From CAZEMR01 sp964513465 (GTDB taxonomy: Bacteria > Bacteroidota > Ignavibacteria > Kapaibacteriales > UBA2268), in assembly GCA_964513465.1 (NCBI GenBank), contig CAZEMR010000064.1:1-16832 (forward strand): a stretch of DNA of 16,832 nucleotides. Direction: 5' to 3'. Positions 1 to 6,797 of the stretch are shown here, one piece after another. The position numbers and the translations under genes were made by a program. The notes beneath the pieces are model-generated. The model had not been told where the DNA came from, did not search any database, and was given only the letters and a program-made list of their open reading frames with translations. Each line of letters begins with the position of its first letter. Position 1 is the stretch's first letter.

Positions 1-20
1 AGTCTATATAAATCAGCCAC

Positions 21-55
21 AAAGCCGGAGCGCTATCAAAATGCTCCGGCTTTTT
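21..55 (+). terminator. Rho-independent terminator
   Basis: An 11-bp perfect inverted repeat (21-31 with 43-53, core GCCGGAGC/GCTCCGGC) around an 11-nt loop runs into TTTTT at 51-55. The T-run lies on the plus-strand side, so it should end transcription of a plus-strand gene left of the window. It also insulates the restriction-modification cassette, which must then have its own promoter within roughly 56-146. Confidence 0.85.
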
Positions 56-96
56 ATGTTAAAAGTAATTTTTTCTAAAGATATAAAAGGAGTAGT

Positions 97-126
97 TTGC
101 AGTTGAATAAAAATAATTATAATTGA
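97..126 (+). other. Possible leader mini-ORF with strong Shine-Dalgarno
   Basis: AAAGGAG at 86-92 is one of the best Shine-Dalgarno matches in the window, yet no long ORF starts after it. In register are TTG codons at 97 and 103 opening a 9- or 7-codon reading frame that stops with TGA at 124-126, about 20 nt before the endonuclease ATG. It could be a leader peptide affecting endonuclease translation, or a chance match. No promoter motif was convincingly identified in 56-146. Confidence 0.2.
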
Positions 127-131
127 CTATT

Positions 132-136
132 AAGGA
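132..136 (+). promoter_or_regulatory. Ribosome binding site deciding the endonuclease start
   Basis: AAGGA lies 10 nt before the ATG at 147. The longer reading frame opening with TTG at 123 would place this site inside the coding region and has no comparable site of its own at the right distance, so the ATG is preferred. Confidence 0.55.
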
Positions 137-146
137 TTATTCCAAC

Positions 147-1034
147 ATGGTAAATGTCGATAAATATTATAACCCCCTAGCCGAAGTATTTGGTTTCCCA
201 ATAACAAATAATGGGAGTCAAGCAAAGCGATACAGATCAAAACAATTGTGCCCTTATAATAATAAAGTTCCAAATTGCACAAAAGATAAAGCTAAGAATC
301 CCTTGGGGGTGTGCAGCATAAATCATAATAATGCTCCAATTATCACATGTCCTGTAAGATTTCGTCAAGATTGGATAATTATTGAAAATGCCGCAAATTT
401 CTTTTTTTCGAAAAGTGACCAGTGGACATCGCTTTCTGAAATTAAGTTATTGGATAAAAATGGACAAACGGCTGGCAATGTTGATTATGTTTTAGTATCA
501 TACAATAAAAATGGAGAAATAATCGATTTTGGTTCTCTCGAAGTACAAGGCGTTTATATATCGGGCAATCTAAGAAACCCATTTGAGAAATATAAGGAAA
601 ATCCAAAGGCAAATTTTAGTTGGACTCCGGGATATAATTACCCGAAACCAGATTATTTGTCATCTTCAAGAAAAAGATTAGTTCCGCAAATGCTTTATAA
701 AGGTGGAATATTTAAAAAATGGGAAAAGAAACAAGCTGTTGTTTTACAAAAACAATTTTGGGATACATTGCCTGTGCTTCCAGTGGTTCCTGAGGAAAAA
801 GCTGATATTGCGTGGTTTATTTACGATTTAGAATATAACAATAAACTGAAGATATTCGACGTTGTATTAATTGAAAAGGTTTTTACAGAATTTTTGCCAG
901 CATTAGATAAAATAATTATTCCAACTCCGGGCAAGGTCGAAAATTTCATTTCGCTTTTGCAAGAAAAATTAGATGTTAAATTAGATAATCCTCCGGATGC
1001 ACCTGCATTAAATGAGATAATTAATAATGAATAA
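147..1034 (+). CDS. NotI-family type II restriction endonuclease
   Basis: Predicted 295-aa restriction endonuclease that would cut unmethylated DNA at a specific site. Its order of motifs matches NotI as I remember it: an N-terminal four-cysteine metal site (C35, C44, C56, C68; in NotI this site binds iron), then a PD-(D/E)xK-type core with D113 and the E-x-Q pair E132/Q134 in SLEVQ, equivalent to NotI's catalytic Asp and its LEIQ segment. A downstream RKRLVPQMLYK stretch parallels NotI's FKRTFYQMAYK. It is shorter than NotI (about 380 aa). The ATG at 147 is chosen because AAGGA precedes it and the protein then begins like NotI; an in-frame TTG at 123 is the alternative. The adjacent methyltransferase gene overlaps it by 8 nt, supporting an R-M pair. 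The gene is AT-rich compared with lon, suggesting transfer. Family assignment is from motif recall; the recognition site is unknown. Confidence 0.85.
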   Translation: MVNVDKYYNPLAEVFGFPITNNGSQAKRYRSKQLCPYNNKVPNCTKDKAKNPLGVCSINHNNAPIITCPVRFRQDWIIIENAANFFFSKSDQWTSLSEIKLLDKNGQTAGNVDYVLVSYNKNGEIIDFGSLEVQGVYISGNLRNPFEKYKENPKANFSWTPGYNYPKPDYLSSSRKRLVPQMLYKGGIFKKWEKKQAVVLQKQFWDTLPVLPVVPEEKADIAWFIYDLEYNNKLKIFDVVLIEKVFTEFLPALDKIIIPTPGKVENFISLLQEKLDVKLDNPPDAPALNEIINNE

Positions 1035-1896
1035 TCAGCTGAATATATTCCAAAATCAAGAAAGACCAACAAAAATCACAAACGTCGCATCAGTACCGCA
1101 ACGTAGTCCTTTCAGATATCCAGGCGGCAAAACCTGGTTGATACCTGTTGTAAGAAAATGGTTAAAACAATATCATGCCTCACAAATTATTTTAAGTGAG
1201 CCTTTTGCTGGTGGAGGAATCGTCAGCCTTACTGCAGCCTTTGAAAATCTTGCTTCAAAAGTAATTATGATTGAATTGGATACTGAAGTAGCTGCTGTTT
1301 GGGAAACAATTTTTAGTGATAATAACCAATGGCTGGCAGATCAAATCATACAATTAGACCTGACTATTGAAAATGCTCAGCAAATCCTGAATAAAGAAGA
1401 TAAAGACATTCGTGAAATTGCTTTAGCAACTATTCTGAAGAATAGAATATTTCATGGCGGAATTATGGCTAAAGGCTCAGGCCTGATTAAAAATGGTGAA
1501 AACGGTAAAGGCATTTTGTCAAGATGGTATCCTAAGACATTATTTAACAGAATCCGCGCCATCGATTTTATAAAAGATAAAGTATGTTTTCTGCAAGGTG
1601 ACGCCTTTGAATTTTTAGATGCTAATAAAATAAACAAAGATATGTGCTTTTTTATTGATCCGCCGTATTTTAAAGCAGCAAAAAGATTATATAAACACTA
1701 CGATATAAATCACTATGATTTGTTTAAATTGGCCTCTCAAATCGAGGGTCATTTTCTAATGACTTACGACGATGATCCCGAAATTCGTGAGTTAATTGAT
1801 ATTTTTAATTTGGACTATATTCGAATTCCAATGAAAACCACTCATCATTTAGAGAAATATGAATTATTGATAACAGATAAACTTATAGAAATTTGA
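1027..1896 (+). CDS. D12-class DNA adenine-N6 methyltransferase (modification enzyme)
   Basis: A 289-aa S-adenosylmethionine-dependent methyltransferase of the Dam/D12 family. Motifs come in the expected order: FRYPGGK (29-35), the SAM-binding EPFAGGG (58-64) with acidic residues at E83/D85, the family segment KNRIFHGG (138-145), and catalytic DPPY (211-214). Length is normal for the family. It starts 8 nt inside the end of the NotI-like endonuclease gene, with a weak GAG about 10 nt upstream, so translation is probably coupled. The obvious role is to protect host DNA from that endonuclease. D12 enzymes methylate adenine, so the shared recognition site should contain an A, unlike NotI's own GCGGCCGC. 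AT-rich like its partner. No controller-protein gene is visible. Confidence 0.93.
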   Translation: MNNQLNIFQNQERPTKITNVASVPQRSPFRYPGGKTWLIPVVRKWLKQYHASQIILSEPFAGGGIVSLTAAFENLASKVIMIELDTEVAAVWETIFSDNNQWLADQIIQLDLTIENAQQILNKEDKDIREIALATILKNRIFHGGIMAKGSGLIKNGENGKGILSRWYPKTLFNRIRAIDFIKDKVCFLQGDAFEFLDANKINKDMCFFIDPPYFKAAKRLYKHYDINHYDLFKLASQIEGHFLMTYDDDPEIRELIDIFNLDYIRIPMKTTHHLEKYELLITDKLIEI

Positions 1897-1948
1897 TTTA
1901 AGTTGTCCTCATTTATTAAACTTTTTCATATTGTCTTCTTGCCCATCC

Positions 1949-3403
1949 TCACCTGCCGAATTTATTGCGGATTTTCATATCGCTGAAGTCGTTGCTTTTT
2001 ATTGAGCTTACGCCCACTGGCATTGCGCCCGAGACGTTCCCGATCATGCGCGCGATGTAGGCGAACGCGTCCACCTGGTCGTCGTGGCTGCCCTTGGGGA
2101 AGTTCAGCAGCTCGGTCTCGAAATCCGCCAGCCAGGGCGCCTCCGCCGGGAAATATACGCCGCCCGACTCCATGCGCGCGGCCATCGGCAATGCACGGGT
2201 TACCTTGTCCGCGTCGGGCCGCAGCTCCAGCACCGGCAGACCCTCGCGAAGCGCGCTTTGTACGAGCGAAATCTGGTACTGGCTGCTTTCGATTCCGATC
2301 ATCGCCGGGCGCCAGCGCAAGTTTATATTTTTCAATAGATTAAGGTGGTCGGCGCCTTCGAAGCGCTCGCGGACGACGTCGAGCACGAGTATTTTCCGCG
2401 ACGAAGTAAGCCCGAATATTATCACTACGGTGTAATCCGATGTCTGCTTTAGAGTTGCGGCGAGATCGGCTACGGCCATGATGGACAACATGTCCCGCGG
2501 AATCCTTTCTTCTCCATTTTCATTATTTAATATATAATGATCCTGATTTGATCTGTAATAGCGGAAAAATTTGCGCTTGAATATTCCGCCGCTTGCCGGA
2601 GCGGGTTGCTGCTGATAAAGTGCCGAAAACCAAAATTGACCTATTGTCGCACGGATTTCGCAGAGTTTATCAGCGCCGAATCTCCCTGGCCATAGTGCGT
2701 CGCCGGGATTGCGTCCGAGCGGATCGCCTGCCTGGGCGATTGCGGGCAGCCGCAGCCATTTCCATTCCTGATTTTTCATCGCGGCGATTCGCCCGCAGAG
2801 GTCGTCTTCGTGCCAGCGGGTCATTACGATAACGACGATGCCGCCGGGCGCGAGCCGGGTGTAGGCCGTCGATGCGAACCATTCCCAGACGGCGTTGCGA
2901 TATGTTGCGCTCATTGCCTCGGCGTCGTTTTTGACGGGGTCGTCGATTATCAGCAGATCGGCGCCCCGCCCGGTGATCGAGCCGCCTGCGCCGGAGCAGA
3001 TCATGCCGCCCTCGCGGCCATCGAGGTTGAATTCCGCTGCCGCACGCGATGAGGGATCGAGCGCGATGCCGAACTGATCAGGGCCGCATTTGGCGATCAT
3101 GTTGCGGACGCGGCGGCCCCACGACGCGGCGAACCCGGCCTCGTAGGAGGTCAGAATTACGCGGTGGTCGGGGAAATTGCCGAGGTACCAGTAGGGGAAA
3201 AATCGCGAGATCAGCTCGGATTTGCCGTGCCGGGGCGGTATATTGACAACGAGGCGAGTGATTTCGCGATTGGCGCAGCGCACGAGATGCTCGTCGATCA
3301 GACGGATGTGCGGCGGATATTTGTAATCATAAGCGGAGTTAGTCCATGCGCACCATGCGGGGGAGATTGTGTGTTGATTTTTGTGGAGGGATGATTTTTT
3401 CAT
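1949..3403 (-). CDS. Phage terminase large subunit, apparently orphan
   Basis: A 484-aa protein with both halves of a phage packaging motor. The N-terminal ATPase has PPRHGKSE (Walker A, 56-63), LLIIDD (Walker B, 150-155) and the MTRWH coupling segment (194-198). The C-terminal RNase H-like nuclease keeps acidic residues at D313 (AVADLA), E372 (IESSQ) and D441/D442/D445 (HDDQVDAF). The protein appears intact and full length. The ATG at 3403 is preferred; a longer frame begins at TTG 3448 but adds 15 residues unlike a terminase N-terminus, and neither start has a good ribosome site. No portal, capsid, small terminase or integrase gene lies within the window, so this is an orphan, a remnant or a domesticated gene. 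It is convergent with the R-M cassette and GC-rich (about 60% in one line counted), unlike that cassette. Confidence 0.92.
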   Translation of the reverse strand: MKKSSLHKNQHTISPAWCAWTNSAYDYKYPPHIRLIDEHLVRCANREITRLVVNIPPRHGKSELISRFFPYWYLGNFPDHRVILTSYEAGFAASWGRRVRNMIAKCGPDQFGIALDPSSRAAAEFNLDGREGGMICSGAGGSITGRGADLLIIDDPVKNDAEAMSATYRNAVWEWFASTAYTRLAPGGIVVIVMTRWHEDDLCGRIAAMKNQEWKWLRLPAIAQAGDPLGRNPGDALWPGRFGADKLCEIRATIGQFWFSALYQQQPAPASGGIFKRKFFRYYRSNQDHYILNNENGEERIPRDMLSIMAVADLAATLKQTSDYTVVIIFGLTSSRKILVLDVVRERFEGADHLNLLKNINLRWRPAMIGIESSQYQISLVQSALREGLPVLELRPDADKVTRALPMAARMESGGVYFPAEAPWLADFETELLNFPKGSHDDQVDAFAYIARMIGNVSGAMPVGVSSIKSNDFSDMKIRNKFGR

Positions 3404-3518
3404 AATATTTTCAAATAAATATAACAAAACACCGCCGCGAATATGCAAATTCGGAAATTAACCACAAGTAAACGGATTATAAATCATTTTAGAATTGGGA
3501 TTAAGAAAGCTGAATCGC

Positions 3519-3560
3519 GGAAAGAGATTCCTTCGGTTCGCCCGGAATGACGCGGAAGTG
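3519..3560 (+). repeat. 42-bp intergenic repeat, copy 1
   Basis: Identical over 42 bases to 3725-3766, with different flanks on both sides. It contains ATTCC (3528-3532) and GGAAT (3544-3548), which can pair as a stem with part of the loop also able to pair. The core resembles the short intergenic repeats of the GAGATTCCTTCG...GGAATGAC type that I recall from many environmental bacterial genomes; I know no assigned function. Confidence 0.9.
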
Positions 3561-3626
3561 CGTCAACGAAAAGTTTAGCGGAGTGCGCCTGACGTATGCG
3601 AGCATAGATTTTTATACTATTCCATC

Positions 3627-3660
3627 GGTGTCACTGCGAACGCAGCGAAGCAGGCTCTCT
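3627..3660 (-). repeat. Diverged inverted copy of the intergenic repeat
   Basis: Read on the minus strand this segment begins AGAGAG and shares blocks CTTCG, GTTCGC and TGAC, in order, with the 42-bp repeats, but differs between them. It also holds its own inverted repeat, CTGCG-AA-CGCAG at 3634-3645. Its inverted placement between two identical direct copies suggests an inverted-repeat family inserted more than once. Confidence 0.55.
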
Positions 3661-3724
3661 AATAGGATTTTAGGATTAATGACAGGCCGGTTTCTCAATT
3701 TTTTTTCAAAAATCCGAAATCTGG

Positions 3725-3766
3725 GGAAAGAGATTCCTTCGGTTCGCCCGGAATGACGCGGAAGTG
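3725..3766 (+). repeat. 42-bp intergenic repeat, copy 2
   Basis: Exact match to 3519-3560, 206 bp downstream in the same orientation. A further possible degenerate trace (GTTCG, TGATGAC, GGAAG in order) follows at 3801-3819. The exact identity of copies 1 and 2 points to recent duplication or ongoing homogenisation. Confidence 0.9.
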
Positions 3767-3836
3767 ATTAAACCATAGGCGCTTACGGTTGTTGATCTCT
3801 GTTCGTGATGACAAGGAAGCGACTTTGCGCAGAGAA

Positions 3837-4526
3837 TTAAAGCAGGCCTTTTTTATAGAATGAATAGCTGTCGTCTTCGGCGATGATGAGGTGTTCTGCG
3901 AGCTGTATGTCCATTAATTCCAAACTCTTGCGGAGTTCCTCGGTGAGGTCGAGGTCTTCCTCGGTGGGTTCGGCGCTTCCGCCAGGGTGGTTGTGGGCGA
4001 TTACGATGCTGGTGGCGTGGCAGCGAAGCGCGCGCTCGGCGACTTTGCGGGGATAGACGGCGGTTTCGGTGACGGTGCCTTCGCTTATGATTTCGCTGTC
4101 GAGTATTTCGTTTTTCGTATTAAAATAAATTACAAAGAAAATCTCCTCGGGGCGACCGCCAATCTGGGATTTGACCAATTTGACAAGTTCGCTGTGCGAG
4201 TCGATGGGCATTGATTTACCGCGGGCTGATTCCTCGTGGTAATACGCCAGCGCGCTGCGGAATGCCTTGAGCGCCAGCGCCGATTCGCGGCCCATGCCCT
4301 CGACCGCGGCGATGTCTGCGGGGTCGGCGTCGAGCACGTCTGCGAATCCTCCGAAACGTTTGATCAGGGCTTTGGCGCGGGGTTTGGTGTCGACCTGCGG
4401 GAATATGTAGAAAAGGATGAATTCGAGCACTTCGTAGTCGTGAAACCCCGCAAACCCACTCGAGGCAAAGCGTTCGCGCATTCGTTTACGATGATTTTTG
4501 TATGTATTTTCTCCGCTTTTAGCCAT
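3837..4526 (-). CDS. radC: RadC family JAB/MPN-domain protein
   Basis: A 229-aa RadC (UPF0758) protein of normal length. The N-terminal half includes a helix-hairpin-helix-like segment around 72-88 (IAAVEGMGRESALALKA). The C-terminal JAMM-type metalloprotease-like domain has E149 and H178-N-H180-P with D191 at the spacing usual for RadC. The family is historically linked to DNA repair, but that role has been questioned and its substrate is unknown; it also turns up often on mobile elements. Its ATG directly follows the TAA of the exported YD-repeat-like gene with no gap and no good ribosome site, suggesting coupled translation. Downstream lies the repeat region. Confidence 0.95.
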   Translation of the reverse strand: MAKSGENTYKNHRKRMRERFASSGFAGFHDYEVLEFILFYIFPQVDTKPRAKALIKRFGGFADVLDADPADIAAVEGMGRESALALKAFRSALAYYHEESARGKSMPIDSHSELVKLVKSQIGGRPEEIFFVIYFNTKNEILDSEIISEGTVTETAVYPRKVAERALRCHATSIVIAHNHPGGSAEPTEEDLDLTEELRKSLELMDIQLAEHLIIAEDDSYSFYKKGLL

Positions 4527-5642
4527 TTATTTGCCAATGATGATTTTTTCGGAAAATGTTCGTTTACCGGAATTTATATATAATATATAAGCGCCTGCGG
4601 GGAGTTCCGGCAATGCGATAAATGCTTCGCAATTAAGGGGTTGCGCTGCCGTTATGGGATATCTGCGGCCATTCTCGCCGATCAGACTGACGCGGTCGAT
4701 GCGGAAATCGCCGGCTATGCGGACGAAATCATCCGCTGGGTTGGGCCATATGCTAATTCCATGATAATCAAGCGAATACTGCGCCGAATTAACCGCTTCG
4801 TATTCGAATTCCTCGCGGGTGTCGTTTTCCCATTTGCCGCAGAGCGCGTTTTGATGGGTACGTCGGATCGGATTGCCATTTGCGTCGTACTCATTCAGCG
4901 TGCGCTTATAAAATACCCACGCAGTGATGTATCGGGATATTGTGACCTCGGTGGCCAGGTCGTCCTGATTGCGCACATATTCGGTTTTCTCGTGAAGCTG
5001 CCATTCGCCGTTCTGGTGTTCCTTCGAAGTCGTTAGCATTAAATGGTTTGCGTCGTAGGTGTTTTCGAATTTGCGAGCCGGCTGCCATTCGTCTTCGGTC
5101 CAATAATCCAGAGAATAAATATCAACACGCCCTTCGGAGTCATAAGTAAACCGATGCCTGCTGATATTTAGCAGCAAATCGCCGGATTTGCTTTTGATCA
5201 CATAGCAGGAGCTGCGGCCATCGGGGTCGTATTCATATTCGGTGGCTGATGCCAATTGCTCGGAGCCATCCTCGGGTGCATAGAGCTCTTCTTTTTGCAG
5301 CAAATCGTTTTCGGAATATATATAAAGTCTTTGCCAGTAAAGGACTTCCTCGCCGTCTTCGAGCGCAAAATGCGTGTGGGCGGCGAGCAGTGAATCGCGG
5401 AATTCGTAGCGGTCGATAAATGCCGGGATGAATTCCATTGATTCATAAATATAATGAGTTCTGCGGTGGGCGTATCCATCTGAATTATAAAGAGTTTCAT
5501 ATTTATCAACGGGCAGCCATGCCATGCCGTCCCACTCGCTGACGAAGCGGTTTTTAAGGCGGAATTCGCCGTTCTCGGCCGCTGCATTATTGGCACAAAT
5601 CGCTGCCAGCAGAATTAATATAATTCCGAAATAGTTTTTCAT
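4527..5642 (-). CDS. Exported YD-repeat-like protein with T9SS sorting domain
   Basis: A 371-aa protein, probably exported to the cell surface or medium. Residues 1-22 form a signal peptide (hydrophobic core IILILLAAI, Ala-rich end). The body carries degenerate repeats around a Y/F-x-Y-D-x-x-G core at about 136-143 (YEYDPDGR), 165-172 (FTYDSEGR), 194-200 and 250-257 (NEYDANGN), with Trp-containing spacers, reminiscent of YD/RHS repeats. The C-terminal 75 residues (from IWPNPADDFVRI, about 297) match a type IX secretion C-terminal sorting domain, ending in a short basic strand. The ATG at 5642 is preferred over an upstream frame from 5696 because AGGA precedes it and it places the signal peptide at the N-terminus. 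Ligand and function are unknown. It is transcribed towards radC. Confidence 0.85.
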   Translation of the reverse strand: MKNYFGIILILLAAICANNAAAENGEFRLKNRFVSEWDGMAWLPVDKYETLYNSDGYAHRRTHYIYESMEFIPAFIDRYEFRDSLLAAHTHFALEDGEEVLYWQRLYIYSENDLLQKEELYAPEDGSEQLASATEYEYDPDGRSSCYVIKSKSGDLLLNISRHRFTYDSEGRVDIYSLDYWTEDEWQPARKFENTYDANHLMLTTSKEHQNGEWQLHEKTEYVRNQDDLATEVTISRYITAWVFYKRTLNEYDANGNPIRRTHQNALCGKWENDTREEFEYEAVNSAQYSLDYHGISIWPNPADDFVRIAGDFRIDRVSLIGENGRRYPITAAQPLNCEAFIALPELPAGAYILYINSGKRTFSEKIIIGK

Positions 5643-5646
5643 TTTT

Positions 5647-5650
5647 TCCT
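5647..5650 (-). promoter_or_regulatory. Ribosome binding site deciding the exported-protein start
   Basis: AGGA on the minus strand sits 4 nt before the ATG at 5642. It selects the start that places the signal peptide first and rules out an 18-residue extension. Confidence 0.55.
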
Positions 5651-5760
5651 GAAAAAATAAAGAATAATAAGGAATTCGCGGCAATGATTCAAACAAAACT
5701 TTGAATAATCAAAAAAATGATTTAGTTTACTTCCGATCTTTCACAAATCCGAATAAAATC

Positions 5761-6738
5761 ATGAAAATATCGCTTTCCGCAGCGATTATTGCAAAAGACG
5801 CCCAGGAGGGAATTGCCCGCGCAATAGAATCGGTGCGGCCTTTCGCCGATGAAATCATCGTAGTAGATACCGGCTCGGCCGACGCCACGCCGCGAATCGC
5901 AACCCGTTGCGGCGCAGAGGTGCACTATTTCGAATGGACGGGCAGCTTTGCCGAGGCTCGCAATTATTCGCTCGGGCTATGCCGCGGGGAATGGATTCTC
6001 GCGATTGATACCGACGAGGAACTCGACGAATCGAGTTTTTGTAAATATATGTATTTGATGAAAGATAGCTCATTAGCCGGAATTAATCTCCGGATCCGAA
6101 ATCCGCTCGGAAAAAATAACGGCGCTGCGGTTACTTCGCACCGATACACCCGGCTGTTCCGCAATTACCCGGGAATCCGCTACGAAGGCCGGATTCACGA
6201 GCAGATACGCGAATCGATCGAGCGAGCCGGCGGCCGTATAGCCGAGGCGGAGATTATCATCCATCATTACGGATATGCGGATAATCCGCCGGAAAAAGCC
6301 GCTCGCAACCGCGAGATGCTGCGTCGCGAGATCGAGGAATCGCCTGAAGATTCGTGGAATATATATAATCTGGCCGAGACGGAATTCTCTGCCGGACACT
6401 TTGACGAAGCCCATGGGCTGTTCGTGGAAGTGTATGATAATCCTCAGCTTACGCCGGTTCAGCGCGAGATGTCTCGAGTGCGTCTTGCGCAAATTGAACT
6501 GAAAGCCGATAATTTTGCCGAATCAGAAAAATGGCTCGATTTTAGCTGCGAATCCGGCGATATGGAGGGCTTCCGCAAATTCGTACTCGCCGCGGTGCGA
6601 TTGAATACGCGGCGGTTCGCCGAGGCACTGGAACTGTATGAATCACCGGAGGTTACCGCGTCCGAGCTTGTCGATCGAAGCCAGCTTGCAGCCGCTATCG
6701 GAGTAGCCGGCCGTGCTGTGGCGCGGGGTTTGATTTAA
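5761..6738 (+). CDS. Family 2 glycosyltransferase with C-terminal TPR-like region
   Basis: A 325-aa cytoplasmic glycosyltransferase of GT-A fold, in the group related to LgtF/WaaE-type and SunS-type enzymes. Seen motifs: MKISLSAAIIAKD at the start, VDTGSAD (35-41), the metal-binding DTDE (83-86), HRYTRLF (127-133), YEGRIHEQI (141-149) and HHYGY (168-172). From about 200 to the end the sequence becomes Ala/Glu-rich helical pairs like tetratricopeptide repeats, a common extension in this group. Donor and acceptor are unknown; surface glycan or glycoprotein synthesis is a reasonable guess. The ATG at 5761 matches the family's usual N-terminus; an in-frame TTG at 5701 would add 20 unrelated residues. 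No Shine-Dalgarno is evident. It is divergent from the T9SS cargo gene and lies 59 bp before lon. Confidence 0.88.
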   Translation: MKISLSAAIIAKDAQEGIARAIESVRPFADEIIVVDTGSADATPRIATRCGAEVHYFEWTGSFAEARNYSLGLCRGEWILAIDTDEELDESSFCKYMYLMKDSSLAGINLRIRNPLGKNNGAAVTSHRYTRLFRNYPGIRYEGRIHEQIRESIERAGGRIAEAEIIIHHYGYADNPPEKAARNREMLRREIEESPEDSWNIYNLAETEFSAGHFDEAHGLFVEVYDNPQLTPVQREMSRVRLAQIELKADNFAESEKWLDFSCESGDMEGFRKFVLAAVRLNTRRFAEALELYESPEVTASELVDRSQLAAAIGVAGRAVARGLI

Positions 6739-6797
6739 AATATTTGCGCTGGTAATACTTCATTTTTTCGTGTTTGTTTATTCAATATAATATAGTT

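Larger units (their letters stand above)
3404..3836. other. Gene-free repeat region
   Basis: This 433-bp gap between the terminase start and the radC stop holds no convincing gene. It contains two identical 42-bp direct repeats, a diverged inverted relative and possibly a fourth degenerate copy. The one reading frame of moderate length, 3547-3756 on the plus strand, is mostly built from repeat sequence and has no recognisable protein features. A TCTCTG/CAGAGA pair (3796-3801 and 3830-3835) brackets the stretch just after radC but lacks a T-run, so it is not an obvious terminator. Confidence 0.7.

Noticed and set aside
2002..3394. Several long plus-strand reading frames opposite the terminase gene
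   Set aside because: They are Arg/Pro/Ala-rich translations caused by high G+C on the antisense strand of a clearly real gene.
3547..3756. 69-codon plus-strand reading frame between the terminase and radC genes
   Set aside because: It runs from one 42-bp repeat into the other, has no ribosome site and no protein-like features; it is a by-product of the repeats.
3519..3766. CRISPR array
   Set aside because: Only two identical units, separated by 164 bp containing an inverted relative, with no regular spacing and no cas gene.
1949..4526. A prophage spanning the terminase and radC genes
   Set aside because: Apart from the terminase there is no structural, lysis, replication or integration gene, and no attachment-site duplication is evident; the 42-bp repeats flank neither gene.
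6774..6797. Upstream TTG start and near-consensus TATAAT just before lon
   Set aside because: The TTG adds eight residues unlike a Lon N-terminus. TATAAT at 6786-6791 is only 6 nt before the ATG and has no suitably spaced -35 element.
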